A stretch of 64,000 bases of DNA from Malus domestica (taxonomy: Eukaryota > Streptophyta > Magnoliopsida > Rosales > Rosaceae): contig NC_091671.1 in assembly GCF_042453785.1 (NCBI RefSeq), positions 35,231,001 through 35,295,000 of the forward strand. Reading direction: 5' to 3'. This document shows positions 24,391-35,300 of the stretch, one piece after another. Below the pieces are notes generated by a model. The model saw only the letters and a program-made list of their open reading frames with translations. It was not told where the DNA came from and did not search any database. Made by a program: the position numbers and the translations under genes. How positions within the stretch are numbered: the stretch's first letter is position 1; each line of letters begins with the position of its first letter.

Positions 24391-24663
24391 TCTTGTTCTT
24401 TTTCCTTTCCTTTTTATTTTGATCATTTGGATTTTGAAATCACAAAACTGGCCTACGAAAATTATAGCGTTACAAGTGAGTGTAAAAACAACAACAGGTA
24501 ATGATTTGGAGCATAAAATATCCGGATTTTTAATGACACTCTCATCTATTAACAGGTAACGATAATTTGTAGGATAAACTTCAACTGTACGTAAAAATCA
24601 TCAAGATGTCAAAGACAGTAAAAGTCGACATAATCGAGATGGAGAAGTTAATCTACAACAACA
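24391..24663. other. Short intergenic stretch downstream of two converging genes
   Basis: AT-rich sequence separates the convergent PHD-AAA and glycosyltransferase genes. The last hundred bases weakly resemble the region downstream of the intact glycosyltransferase near 30530-30593, consistent with the two having arisen by duplication. No gene is seen. Confidence 0.5.
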
Positions 24664-26081
24664 TTAAACAATCTGTTTGAGATTCTGAACAAATCTATCA
24701 ACATAGCCACTCATAAACCCTGCCTCCGATACTATTTCCCTCCACTTTTCATGGTTCCTCTTCACCATAACACCCACCTCACTCTCCGTATCCATCACAC
24801 TTTTAATGGCTTCCTTCAAGCTCCCTTTCGAAATCCACCCACTTTCTTCCCTCTCCACCTCCACTGCAACCTTGAGCTCTTTAGCCATTAACTTGGTTCC
24901 CAAGATCTGGTCCGGCCATTGTGGCACCAACACAATCTGCTTCTTACTCAACAGAGACTCCCACATCGACCCAAACCCACAGTGGTGCACAAAGCACCCT
25001 ACTGCTGGGTGGCTCAAGATCAATGGCTGCTGCACCCAGCCCCCAAACACCACCCCTCTCCCTCTAACCCTCTCTTCAAACCCATCGGGCAGTGCCTCTT
25101 CGATCGTCTCACAACCCAATAGCGGTTTCAGAGCTACCAAAAATGGCAACCCAGTTAGCTCAAACCCTAGCAAAACCTCTTGGAATTGGTCCTTTTCAAA
25201 GATCCACTGGCTTCCAACTGCACAAAATACCACAGACCCAGCCTCAAACCCAGCAAACCACTCAGCCCACCTGTCTTCTAATTGTTGGGGGATTTTGTTT
25301 AGGCCTAATACTGGGCCAGTTAAAAGCACAGGCTTTTGATACTTCGCTTCCAAGTAATCGCAAAAATCACCTTCCAGTTCTCTGCACGTTCGGAGGCAGA
25401 ACGCGTCGCATTCTTTGGTGGATGTGATCACCCTTTGGTAAAATGTGACCCCCTCTCCACACGGCTCCCTAATGGCTATCAAGGACCGGACTTCATAGTC
25501 CCGCGTCATACCACGGTTGATGACGGGTACGGAGGAGGTGGGTTCCTCCGCTGTCGTTCCTCGGTCACTGTCATGGGCACACTATTACATTCTGGTGTTG
25601 GGACAAGGGCAGCCGCGTATACAGCCGCGCAAATGACACCATAATAAATGGATTTAATACCAAGCCCTCTTGCGATATCCGGTATCCAATGGGCAAGGTC
25701 AAAGACGATCATGTCGATTATATGTTTTGGATCAGCAGCACTTGCTTTTAGGAAATCATGTATTTGGTCGCGGGTGCGGTCCATGGCAATGGTGAGAAAA
25801 TGGATCGAAGATAGCGGGATTTCGGAGGCCGTCTCAGCGCCCTTTGGGAGGCCTTCGACGTGAGGAACGGTGATTGAATGGAAGGTGATGAGGTGTGGGT
25901 GGTGATTGAGATGTTGAAGCTTCGTTTGGGCTTTCTTGGGCAACAAGAAAGTGATTCTATGGCCTCTGGCAGCCAGCTCGTTAGAGAGGTGGAGGAACGG
26001 AGTCAAGTGTCCCATTGCAAACCATGGGAACATGGCTATGTGAAAATTTGATCTCACCAAATCATGATCCGGTCGCTCCAT
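24664..26081 (-). pseudogene. UDP-glycosyltransferase (UGT79-like), frameshifted copy
   Basis: This is a near full-length, intronless family 1 UDP-glycosyltransferase closely similar to the intact copy at 30594-32024. The ATG at 26081 opens MERPDHDLVRSNFHIAMFPW with the catalytic-His context GHLTPFLH. The PSPG sugar-donor box (WVQQPLILSHPAVGCF...HHCGFGSMWESLL...PQWPDQ) is complete. In the middle, after YPSSTVV, the sister reads GTGGTACTGACGCG while this copy reads GTGGTATGACGCG, so one C is missing near 25507-25510. The frame closes there and the second half continues in another frame for about 280 residues. No other lesion was noticed by eye. The upstream region also lacks a 47-bp segment that carries the TATA box in the sister copy. 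Both defects together suggest a genuine recent pseudogene, although a base-call error could explain the frameshift alone. Confidence 0.88.
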
Positions 26082-26599
26082 TTTTGTGTGCTCTCCTCTA
26101 TCAACGATTCTCACTCTCTCGTGAGGCCTGCCCTTTTATTTTGAACATTTGATGCCTACACACATGAAAGACATGCCCTTCTGGAATTCTGAGTGTTTTT
26201 TGGTGTGACCTCTTTGGAGTTTAGTCCCTCTCCTTTTTATCCTTAATTTGTTGGTAGCGGTTTCCACACATGAAAAATGATACGCACTCATGGAACTCAT
26301 GCTGGTATTGGACACACCTGATATACCAGATTTTGGGCTTGAGAGATGTTTTTACACATCATTTTTAGTTTCTCACAAGTCTCCTTATTTCTGACCATAA
26401 GACTGAATGATTTAAAAGAAACAATAGGCATGATTGAACAAGAGTATGTATGAGGTTAAAAAGGGTGTGTGTTTATCAATTCTCTTGAGGATTTTATAAA
26501 GTTCTTCAGTTCACCGATATATATATGTTTGTATGTATGTCTGTATGTATGTATATATATATGGTGACTCCGTAAACTTGAGGGGGCGTAATAAAAAGT
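26082..26599. other. Upstream region of the broken glycosyltransferase copy
   Basis: From about 26082 to 26330 this matches the promoter of the intact copy (32025-32300), with shared phrases such as GTGAGGCCTGCCC and TTTGTTGGTAGCGG. The segment equivalent to 32067-32113 is absent at the joint CTCTCTCG/TGAGGCC near 26121. Beyond 26330 the similarity fades into AT-rich DNA with a GTAT/AT microsatellite at 26520-26562. Confidence 0.65.
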
Positions 26600-26755
26600 A
26601 ATGTTAGCATTTTTGTACCATATTAGCTTACCACATGGTGATGCATAACCCAACATTCAATGAAATAAACAAAATTAATTAAAATAACATGTACATATCA
26701 CTTATCATATCAGACTTACAATTGTGGTACAAAAATATGACACCCTTAGCATTTT
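26600..26755. mobile_element. MITE-like foldback element
   Basis: The ends ATGTTAGCATTTTTGTACCA and TGGTACAAAAATATGACACC...TTAGCAT are imperfect inverted copies about 155 bp apart. The interior is AT-rich and non-coding. No exact target duplication was found, so the family is unassigned. Confidence 0.5.
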
Positions 26756-27180
26756 CCAAATTCAAAATTTATTATAAGAATAGAGTTGTCCATATGCATG
26801 GAGGTTCAACCTTAAATAACTTTAGTATTAGAGAAAAATAGAATTAACAAATCTAAAACACAAAATTCATAGCATTGTCATAAAACATTTCAATGTATAT
26901 TGTCCTCGACGAGTTTTCGTAGTCAGAAATCTTTTCATAATCAACTATCAATATTTACTCCAAAGAAAATTGTAAAATTAGGGTTAAGGCATTACCTAAG
27001 GAATCGAAATAAAATTGGTCTAACCAAGTATGTTGTTAAGGCTGAAATATCTTTGTGAATCTTCCGGATCCAAAAAAAAAAAAAGTGGACTGCTATGACG
27101 ATTTAAGAGAGAGAGAGTATAAACCAGATGAAAACACAAAGACGAAAGTGAAACAAACAAAACCGCAAGAGCGAAGCTGA
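26756..27180. other. Intergenic DNA before the F-box gene
   Basis: AT-rich sequence with a short A-run at about 27071 and a GA-rich patch at 27105-27118. It probably contains the F-box gene promoter. No distinct element was identified. Confidence 0.5.
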
Positions 27181-27629
27181 ACAGTCTGGTAAAGTACGGG
27201 GACTGTTGGGCAATTACACTAATACAAAACTGGTATGTCTTTTCTTCCCCCCACCCCCCCTCCTGAAAAGCCCAAACAGCGAGCAGAGCGAAACAAGAAG
27301 GTTTTTCAAAGAGAGCAAGTTACAGCAGCAAAGGTCGAAACGCAGTCGTTCTTGATGCAATTGAGCTTCTCAATTTCTCCATTTCAGAACATTCAAGGTA
27401 TTTTCTTATTCGCAACCCTTTCTTTTCACTTCCTTATCATCTGTTTGGTTACCGTGAAAACTGAGATATGATCAATAGAAAATTCAAGATTGAATGCAGT
27501 TCCTAGGGTTTGTTGCGTTGATTATTTTGTTCATGGGTCTGTTTTTTTTCAATTCGAGAGATGGATTTCATGGGTAGATAGATAGAAAGTAAAATTTCAC
27601 TTCTTTTTGAAATTTACAGGGTAATAGAA

Positions 27630-29769
27630 ATGGGTTCAAAGGTTCAAGCCATGGTTACAGATAGGATTAGTGAATTGCCAAAGGAACTTCTTCATGACAT
27701 ACTCTCCCTTCTTCCAGCAAAATACGTTGTGAGGACCAGCGTTTTGTCTACAAAATGGGAGAACATATGGGCTTCTGTCCCCAATCTAGACTGCGAATTC
27801 GAAACTTTACCTATAGTATGGAGAGAATCTGTGTCCCTCCCTGATGGTATCACATGGGAAGACGAACATGTGTCTGACCATGTCGATTTTATGACATTTG
27901 TTGATCGTGTACTTTACTTTCGCTGCGATTCAGTTATTAAAAAATTCCGTCTTCATTGCTACTGTCGTGTTGAGGATGCCCCTCGTATTGATGGTTGGAT
28001 TCGCGCTGCCATTAGGCGTAATGTCGTTGAGCTTGATCTTTGTGTTCAAGCACATCGTGATGATTATCAAGAGGACCCGCCTTTGGAGTTTCCTCGACGT
28101 GTATTCATGTGCAAAACACTGGAGGTTTTGAAGGTGAAGTCAGATTTTATTACCTATGCTCCTCCTACATCAGGCTGTTTCCCAAGCCTCAAGGTCCTTG
28201 ATATCAGAGTTGATAATCCTGAAGCCGACTCAATGGAAAAGTTTTTTTCGTGCTGCCCTGTACTTGAAGATTTATCTCTATTTGCATGTGTCACAGATGG
28301 TAGGCTTTGGAATTTTAAGGTCTCTGCTCCCAAACTGAAGAGATTAAAAATGACCTTCTTAACTGATCTCTATGATGATAATAATCCAAAGTACTATATT
28401 TCTATTAATGCTCCAGAGCTTGAACAGCTTGACATTAAGCAGGACTTTTTGTCAAATTATTCATTTGTGAATCTAAAATCCCCAGTCAAAGGCAGTGTCG
28501 ATTTCTATTGCCATCTTGGGAAACTCCAGCGTCACTTCTTTGAACGAGCAACTGCGCTTCTGAAGACATTTGCCAACGTTAAATATCTGTCTATTTCAGC
28601 TCATTTTGTGGCGGTTAGTATATTCCTCAACTCGTTTATTTTACACTTTTTTTTTATTGATAGGAAAACAGGAAGGAGGGCGGGGGGTTCTTTAAGAGAA
28701 GAAGGGATGATATGTTTTCCCTTCATTTATAAAGAGGAAGACGGGAGCAGTCAGGCATGCATATAAACCCTTCTTTTATATCCTTTCAAAGTTGGACAGA
28801 TTGAAGAAATCAAATAGTATTTTGGTTTTGGGTTAAGAAGGAAATAATAAAGAAACAGCAATGTAGTTGGATATTAAAATTCTCATCTTGTTTCTACGTT
28901 TTATATTATTTTCTTTTTCAGAATTAGATCTTAATTACCTTTTATGTACGAAACAAATGCGGAAAAGTTTGTGTGCACACATTTTCTTTCTCTCCTTAAT
29001 TACATGAGGCAAATACACATCCCTGGCATGCCGCATTTTCATTCTTTCTTTGTACCACAAGCTAGTGTTTGTAACTGAAACCTGTATTACGTTTTGACAA
29101 CTTATGCTTTGAAACAGCATATGCATTAGTAAATGCTTCATTTATGCATGGTTTATGTTTGATCAATATATTATGTTTCAAAAGATTTATTGTCTGCCTG
29201 TATTTTGATAGTCCGAGCGAATTGATGGAGTGATTTATCTGCATGATGAGGATGTGTTTGATCAATTTTTTGATATTTCGTGAAACAGGGTTGTCTGCCT
29301 GCTTTCAATCATTTGACCGAATTGAAGTTGCTTGTTTTTGATTGCTATCATTGGGATTTGCTAACACAGTTGCTCAAGAAATCAAATAATTTGGAATCTC
29401 TTGTCATCGAATATGAAGAAGTAAGATGTATTTTCGCTCATGCTAAGTCATAACAACTTGATGCTCTCTAGTATTCTCATCATTCGTACTTTTCAGGATG
29501 AGGAATGCGTTGAGGATCATGAGGAACTTGAAAGGTACTCAAAAGAGGATCTATGGAGTACACCAGAGTCTGTGCCTATTTGTGTGACTGGACACCTCAA
29601 GACTATCACTATAAGGGGACTCGAGGGATACCCGCATGTGAAGAAAGTGGCAAAGTGTTTGTTAAACAGCGGTAAAGTTTTGACTAAGATGACTGTTGAC
29701 AATGAAGAGTTGTACAAAGAACTAATGCTTGAAGGGGGCTCTAGGACTTGTCTGGTTGAAGTTGTCTGA
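27630..29769 (+). CDS. F-box/FBD/LRR-repeat protein
   Basis: Three exons (27630-28613, 29289-29420, 29497-29769) join in phase to about 462 residues. The N-terminal F-box (DRISELPKELLHDILSLLPA, then VVRTSVLSTKWENIW) lies at residues 11-55. Leucine-rich segments follow (CKTLEVLKVKSDF, FPSLKVLDIRVDN, CPVLEDLSLFAC, APKLKRLKM), and an FBD domain lies near the C-terminus (CVTGHLKTITIRGLEGYPH). Such proteins are substrate adaptors of SCF ubiquitin ligases; the target is unknown. A leader exon at roughly 27180-27396 ends at a donor AAG/GTATTT, with an acceptor near 27619 just before the ATG. The gene lies on the opposite strand between two duplicated glycosyltransferase copies. The frame is intact. 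This family expands and decays quickly in plants, so orthology cannot be inferred. Confidence 0.92.
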
Positions 29770-30279
29770 ACTGCAGCGTTCACAACGTTTTTCTATTTTG
29801 TAACTCCAGCATTGTGTTTTAGATGGATTCAGCCATCAAAGTTGGAAACCAGACAAGCACATCTGTTAAATCCTAAGATGGATCGATTTTCAGATGTTTA
29901 TTTTTGAGCTGTATACATTTCTTATCCGCTTTGTATCACTTCTTTTAGCCTTGGGTAGAATTCTATAGTGGTGACACGAACATGTATGAAGAGATGTGCT
30001 GAAGCTACTCATGCCACAGTCTTCAGTTTCTTTGAACCATATTTTGCATTTTGCCCTTCCTTTTGTATGGAGGGTGTTTATTTTATTGTGAATCAATTCA
30101 AATTTTAGTATTTGGTGTTGTATGAACTAGGCTTTTGCATGCTAACTGAAGCAAAGTTTTGTTGAGCTGGAAATGCCTTCTGGGCTGTAACTTTGGCTGA
30201 GGTGAGTCGAGTGGAAATAAGATTTTGATGGTTAGGGACACTTGCATTTTGTTAGCACATAGGATGCTAGCCGACATTC
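29770..30279. other. 3-prime region of the F-box gene
   Basis: This AT-rich stretch presumably contains the F-box gene 3-prime UTR. No further gene or repeat was recognised before the SINE fragment. Confidence 0.5.
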
Positions 30280-30345
30280 ACCTCTCCCAGACCCTGCGTA
30301 AAGCGGGAGCCTTGTGCACTGTGCACGACCTTTTTTTATAGGATG
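30280..30345 (+). mobile_element. Truncated SINE with Au-like 3-prime end
   Basis: The phrase CCCAGACCCTGCGTAAAGCG followed by GGGAGCCTTGTGCACTG and a T-rich end is the characteristic 3-prime portion of the Au family of plant SINEs. The A- and B-box half is missing, so this is a 5-prime truncated copy. Confidence 0.7.
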
Positions 30346-30593
30346 CTAGTTTATCATAACAAGTATAGTTGATTAACTAAACGGACTTAGTTTTAATTGA
30401 TTTTTTTGCAAAGGTATCTTTACATAATGTTTTATAATACGAATGATTTAGATCATAAGCACAAGTTTTGAGAATTGGCAATGGAAAGTTTTTAGTTCGA
30501 ATTCCTACTCGTCTTTTAGTACCCTAGTATTATTATTGAAATAAACTTCAATTGTCATATATCAAAGACGTCAACAAGACATCGAAGATATAA

Positions 30594-32024
30594 TTAAATA
30601 TGCTCTTTCAGATTGTCAACAAACTTATCAACGTAGCCACTCATAAACCCTGGCTCCGATATTATTTCCCTACACTTTGCATGGTTCTTCTTCACCATAA
30701 CACCCACATCACTCCCTTTATCCATCACACTTTTAACAGCTTTGCTCAAACTCTCCCTTGAAAACCACCCATCTTCTTCTCTCTCTACCTCCACCGCAAC
30801 CTTGAGCTCTTTGGCCAGCAACTTGGCTCCCAAGATCTGGTCCACCAATTGTGGGACCAGCACAATCTGATTCTCACTCATCAAAGACTCCCACATTGTC
30901 CCATACCCACAGTGGTGCACAAAGCACCCAACTGCTGGGTGGCTCAAGATCAAAGGCTGTTGCACCCAGCCCCCAAACACCACCCCTCTCCCTCTAACCC
31001 TTTCTTCAAACCCCTCGGGCAATGCCTCTTCAATTGTCACACAACCCAATGGCGGTTTCACAGCTACCAAAAATGGCAACCCAGTTAGCTCAAACCCTAA
31101 TACAAGCTCTTGGAATTGGTCTTTTTCAAATGCCCACTGGCTCCCAAATGCACAAAATACCACCGTCCCGGCTTCAAACCCCGCAAACCAATCAGCCCAC
31201 CTGTTTTCTAATAACGTTGGTCCTTTTTCCAGGCTCAATACGGGTCCAGTTAACAGCACTGGCTTTTGAAACTGTGCTTCCAAGTAATCACAAAAGTCGC
31301 CTTCGAACTCTCTGCACGTTCGAAGGCAGAAGGCGTCACATTCTTTGATGGCTCTGAATCCTGTGATAAGCCTCTGATTAACTCTAATCCCAACCCCACA
31401 CGATCTTGATGTCATCAAGGACCGAACTTCATGGCTACGCGTCAGTACCACAGTTGACGATGGGTACCCAGGAGGTGGTTTATGTTGTTGTTCTTCAGTC
31501 ATTGTCATGGGCGCCATGCATGCATCTTTGGTCACGTAATTACATATCGGAACTAGAGAAAGTGCGTATGCCGCCGCGCAAATGACACCATAGAAAATGG
31601 ATTTAATGCCAAGCCCTCTTGCGATCTCTGGTATCCAATGGGCACTGTCAAAGAAAATCATGTCGACTTTACAGTTAGCAACACTTGTTTTCAGAAAATC
31701 CTGTATTTGGTCACGGGTGCGGTCTATGGCAAGGGTGAGAAAATGGCTCAAAGATAGCGGGATTTCGGAGACAAACTCAGTCTTGTCCGGGAGGCCTTCA
31801 ATGTGAGGGACGGTGACTGGATGGAAGGTGACGAGGTGTGGGTGGAGATTGAGATGTTGAAGCAGAATTTGAGCTTTCTTGGGCAACAAGAAAGTAATTT
31901 TATGGCCTCTAGCGGCCAGCTCGTTAGAGAGGTGGAGGAATGGAGTCATGTGTCCCAATGCAAACCATGGGAACATGGCTATGTGAAAACTAGAGCTCAT
32001 CAACTCACGATCGGGTTGCTCCAT
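30594..32024 (-). CDS. UDP-glycosyltransferase, UGT79-like, intact
   Basis: A single intronless frame of 476 residues encodes a family 1 glycosyltransferase, a cytosolic enzyme that transfers a sugar from a UDP donor to a small acceptor. The UGT79 group contains enzymes that add a sugar to an existing flavonoid or anthocyanin glycoside, so a flavonoid glycoside acceptor is plausible but not proven. Visible features: the expected catalytic His in GHMTPFLH (about residue 25), FFDSAHWIPEIARGLGI in the N-lobe, and a complete PSPG box from WVQQPLILSHPAVGCFVHHC to PQLVDQ at about residues 340-385. The box ends in Asp-Gln, common in glucosyl-using enzymes, but donor choice in this group cannot be read from that alone. 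A TATAAAT motif lies about 50 bp upstream of the ATG. A broken sister copy is at 24664-26081 and a promoter-plus-N-terminus fragment at 33091-33350. Confidence 0.95.
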   Translation of the reverse strand: MEQPDRELMSSSFHIAMFPWFALGHMTPFLHLSNELAARGHKITFLLPKKAQILLQHLNLHPHLVTFHPVTVPHIEGLPDKTEFVSEIPLSLSHFLTLAIDRTRDQIQDFLKTSVANCKVDMIFFDSAHWIPEIARGLGIKSIFYGVICAAAYALSLVPICNYVTKDACMAPMTMTEEQQHKPPPGYPSSTVVLTRSHEVRSLMTSRSCGVGIRVNQRLITGFRAIKECDAFCLRTCREFEGDFCDYLEAQFQKPVLLTGPVLSLEKGPTLLENRWADWFAGFEAGTVVFCAFGSQWAFEKDQFQELVLGFELTGLPFLVAVKPPLGCVTIEEALPEGFEERVRGRGVVFGGWVQQPLILSHPAVGCFVHHCGYGTMWESLMSENQIVLVPQLVDQILGAKLLAKELKVAVEVEREEDGWFSRESLSKAVKSVMDKGSDVGVMVKKNHAKCREIISEPGFMSGYVDKFVDNLKEHI

Positions 32025-32070
32025 TTTTGTGTGTGTTCTCCTCTATCATCGATTTTCAGTCTCTCGTTTT

Positions 32071-32077
32071 ATTTATA
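32071..32077 (-). promoter_or_regulatory. TATA box of the intact glycosyltransferase
   Basis: On the minus strand TATAAAT lies 47-53 bp before the start codon at 32024, at a distance that fits a short leader. The same motif is retained in the partial duplicate at about 33190 but is missing from the broken copy. Confidence 0.6.
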
Positions 32078-32299
32078 ATAGAGGATGCTGGGTTTGATGA
32101 ATGCTCAATCTCGTGAGGCCTGCCCCTTGTTTTTAACATTTTATGCCTGCACACATGAAACCCATGTCTTTCTGAGTGTTTTTTGGCGTGATTTCTTTGG
32201 AGTATAGTGCCCCGCCCTTTTTTACCCTTATTTTGTTGGTAGCGGACTCGACACATGAATAATCCATATTCATCAAACCATGCTGGTAGTGAACACATC

Positions 32300-32687
32300 C
32301 GATTTGAACTCGATACAACACTAAATTCATCTAAACTACGGTGAAGAGAATTCAAATTTTTGTGAGCAAAGGATGAAGGACACTGCTTTAGCTAACTTGA
32401 CTAAATCTATAAATGAGTTACATTATGTAATGTACTAGCTAATATATTATATATACATACATAGAACATGATTGATGTTTTCTTTTTTATTTTGGTAATT
32501 AAAGACTGTTAGAAACAACGACGATAATACTTGCCTAACCATTAACCAAGTAATTCTCTAGAAGATCGCCGGTGGTCCTCTTCAATGGGATTTAATTGAT
32601 GTCCGAAGCCAACCTTCCAGCCATCTTGCAGGTGAGTTAACTTATTTCTGACTCTCGCCTGACAGCCATCTTTGCAGCCAACCTACC
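32300..32687. other. Intergenic DNA upstream of the intact glycosyltransferase
   Basis: AT-rich sequence with no recognised gene. Similarity to the promoter of the broken copy ends near 32300. The stretch runs into the hAT-derived repeat. Confidence 0.5.
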
Positions 32688-33090
32688 CCTCGCCTCATCG
32701 GCATATGCTAGAATTTCGGGGACAAGCATGATATGGCGAAAGGACAAGGCCAGAGATTTGCATGAGTGAGAGCATCCTCAAAGTTACAGTTAAAAGGCTC
32801 AAGAATTTATTGGAAAAAAAATACATATATTAATCTATAAAGTTTTTCATACAACCTATTACAATATCTCTTGGCATGTTTTCGTGTTTTGAAAGCGTTG
32901 CGTGATAACATCATTACCAATACCATCAAATATTTCTCTCTATAAAATTAATCATGTTATCATTCATCAATCTTCCATCCAATTTCTCAATCGATTCTTC
33001 AAAACCTTCATGGCCAAAAATTGCTCTTTCAATGGTGACAATAGCAACTAAAAGAGTTAGTGCTGATGTCAAAGCAAGTAAGTTAATTAT
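32688..33090 (-). mobile_element. hAT transposase remnant, copy A
   Basis: About 400 bp is repeated at 34848-35257. Read on the minus strand, the right half encodes degenerate peptides such as TIERAIFGHEGFEESIEKL and LMNDNMINFIERNI. These resemble the C-terminal dimerisation region of plant hAT transposases (ERTFSAMK...LRN...MND..V.FIER). Stops and frame changes are present and no complete transposase remains. The repeat ends exactly where a duplicated piece of the glycosyltransferase 5-prime region begins. Confidence 0.65.
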
Positions 33091-33350
33091 GGAACATGGC
33101 TATGTGAAAACTAGAGCTCATCAACTCACGATCGGGTTGCTCCATTTTTGTGTGTGTTCTCCTCTATCATCGATTCTCAATCTCTCGTTTTATTTATAAT
33201 AGAGGATGCTAGGTTTGATGAATGCTCAATCTCATGAGCCCTGCCCCTTGTTTTTAACATTTTATGCCTGCACACATGAAACCCATGTCTTTTTTGGCGT
33301 GATTTCTTCTTTGGAGTATAGTGCCCCCCCCCCCCCCCCCTTTTTTTTTT
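33091..33350 (-). pseudogene. Partial duplicate of the intact glycosyltransferase promoter and first codons
   Basis: This segment is nearly identical to 31970-32222. On the minus strand it contains the TATA box, the leader, the ATG and the first 18 or so codons of the intact glycosyltransferase, and then stops. Differences are few: a handful of substitutions, a short deletion near 33291, and a C-run at 33327-33340. The high similarity implies a recent event. The left joint lies exactly at the end of the hAT repeat A. Confidence 0.88.
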
Positions 33351-33405
33351 CTTTACACATGAAATCTAAATTTATAATTAATTTTTATCCTTAAATATAC
33401 GGAGT

Positions 33406-34106
33406 AATTAGGTTTTCATCCTTATTTTTACTACTCTATTGATTAAAACCTTATTACTTTTCAATTTTTGATCAAGGTCCTTTGTATTAATAATATCATT
33501 AATTATTTCAATAATAAAATATTTTTTATTTATAAATATATTCATTTAATATTAAAAATGTTACAATTAGTATATTTATATTTATGGCTAAATTTTTTAT
33601 CATATATTTTTATTTTTAGTTTGTACCCATTTTTAATTTGCAACCCTTTTTTAATTTGTACCAATTTTCCTTTCAATTTTAATTTGTACCCATATATTAA
33701 TTTCTTTTTGTGCCCATATTTTTTAAAGTTTTATTTGTATTGTACCCATATTTTTTTATTTATTTGTACCCATTTTTATTTTTGCTAAATGTACCCATTT
33801 TGAAGAATGTACCCATGTTTTGATACAATAATTTTTTGGTTATTTTTTATGAATGTACCCATGTTTACACACACACACACAATAGTATATTTATATTTTA
33901 ATATTTTTAATCCCACAAATTATGTTTTTTATTTAAAATCTCATTAATATAAACAACTATAATTTTAATTTTTAGTTTAAAAAATATAGTAACATACATA
34001 GAAATAAATTATCAATTAATTTTAGGGACTTGGATCAAAAATTGAAAACCAACAAAGTTTCAGTCAAAGATTGTTCATAACTAGGGACCGCATCCAAAGT
34101 CTCCCT
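33406..34106 (-). repeat. Unclassified AT-rich repeat, copy 1 (inverted)
   Basis: Read on the minus strand this begins with a block containing GACTTTGGATGCGGTCCC, passes through many spaced GTACA and GGGTACA motifs in A-rich DNA, and ends near AGTAAAAATAAGGATG. A second copy in the opposite orientation lies at 35301-36600. It has no coding capacity. It looks like a non-autonomous element of unknown class. An (AC)n run lies near 33868-33880. Confidence 0.65.
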
Positions 34107-34847
34107 TAAATATACCTTTCTCCGAGGACCAAAATTGAAATCTATACTCGAAATTAACAAAAAATAAATAAAATTAAATTAAAAAAATAAAAAAATAAAA
34201 CCTCATCCAAAATAATAGTCAAACTACAATTTACTTTATTAACAGTGTAAGGCACCTCTTTTTTCTGAAGTTATATATAGGAACCTCGGACATTATTTTC
34301 TTTTGACATCGACGTGTCTGCATATACAATTATACATGCAATTTAAAAAGGGTACTTTTCTGCGTATAATTATTAGAATTGGTTGTTAATAACCCACAAT
34401 CAGAAGAAAAAAAAAATATTAGATCCAAAACCAAAAACCCTAGCAGCGCCACTCCCTCACTTCTTCTCACTCCCTCACTTCTTCTTTCGCAGTCGCTGAC
34501 CCCTTCTTTAGGTTGCAGTTATCTGGCAACCTTTCTTTTATGCGGTTTCCTTTCTTTCCTTTCCCCTCTAGAATCTTAGGTCATGCCCTTCGTGGATGGC
34601 TTGTTTATCCGGCGTGCTTCGCCATTGTTTCGTAGTTTTCGTCAATTTCTCATTGTTTATCATCGTACTTTATCTTCGGCAAACATAATCCTTATCCTGT
34701 AAATGCCCTTCTTCAACCCTTAACACCCATCATATTCCATCTCCTTCATAAGCTCCCCCTTCTCAGACACCACTCCTCCCACAACAGTTGCTCAAAGCCA
34801 CTAGCGGCAAACCGGATTTAGCCGCCATATCTCAGTCCTTCCCTTAC
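34107..34847. other. Unassigned DNA between repeats, gene-leader-like patch
   Basis: From about 34420 to 34800 the base composition becomes mixed and C/T-rich, with AAACCCTAGCAGCG and several CTCCCTCACTTCTTC units that resemble the leader of a plant housekeeping gene. No coding family was recognised. It may be another captured fragment within the repeat cluster. Confidence 0.4.
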
Positions 34848-35257
34848 TACTCCTCGCCTGACCAGCGTATGCCGGAATTTCGGGGACAAGCATAATGCAG
34901 CCAAGGACAAAGCCAGAGATTTGCATGAGCAGGAGCATCCTCAAAGTCACAGTTAAAAGGCTCAAGAATTTACTAGAAAAAAAAAAACACATATATTAAT
35001 TTATAAAGTTTTTTCATACAACCTATTACAATATCTCTTGAGGGGTTTTCATGTTTTGAAAGCGTTGCGTGACAACATCATTACCAATACCATCAAATAT
35101 TTCTCTCTATAAAATTAACCATGTTATCATTCATCCATCTTCCATCCAATTTCTCAATCGATTCTTCAGAAATTTCATGACTGAAAATGTTCTTTCAATG
35201 GTGACAGTAGCAACTGGAAAAGTTAGAGCTGATGTCAAAGCAAGTAAGTTAATTATT
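34848..35257 (-). mobile_element. hAT transposase remnant, copy B
   Basis: This is the second copy of the repeat at 32688-33090. On the minus strand it encodes VATVTIERTFSVMKFLKNRL, a clear match to the conserved C-terminal region of hAT transposases, followed by a stop and then MNDNMVNFIERNI. Only the dimerisation segment is present. It is less degraded than copy A in this motif, and it continues beyond the point where copy A is cut by the glycosyltransferase fragment. Confidence 0.72.
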
Positions 35258-35300
35258 AATTTAATTGTCATCACGTGGGGCATTGTAGATGCAAATTATT

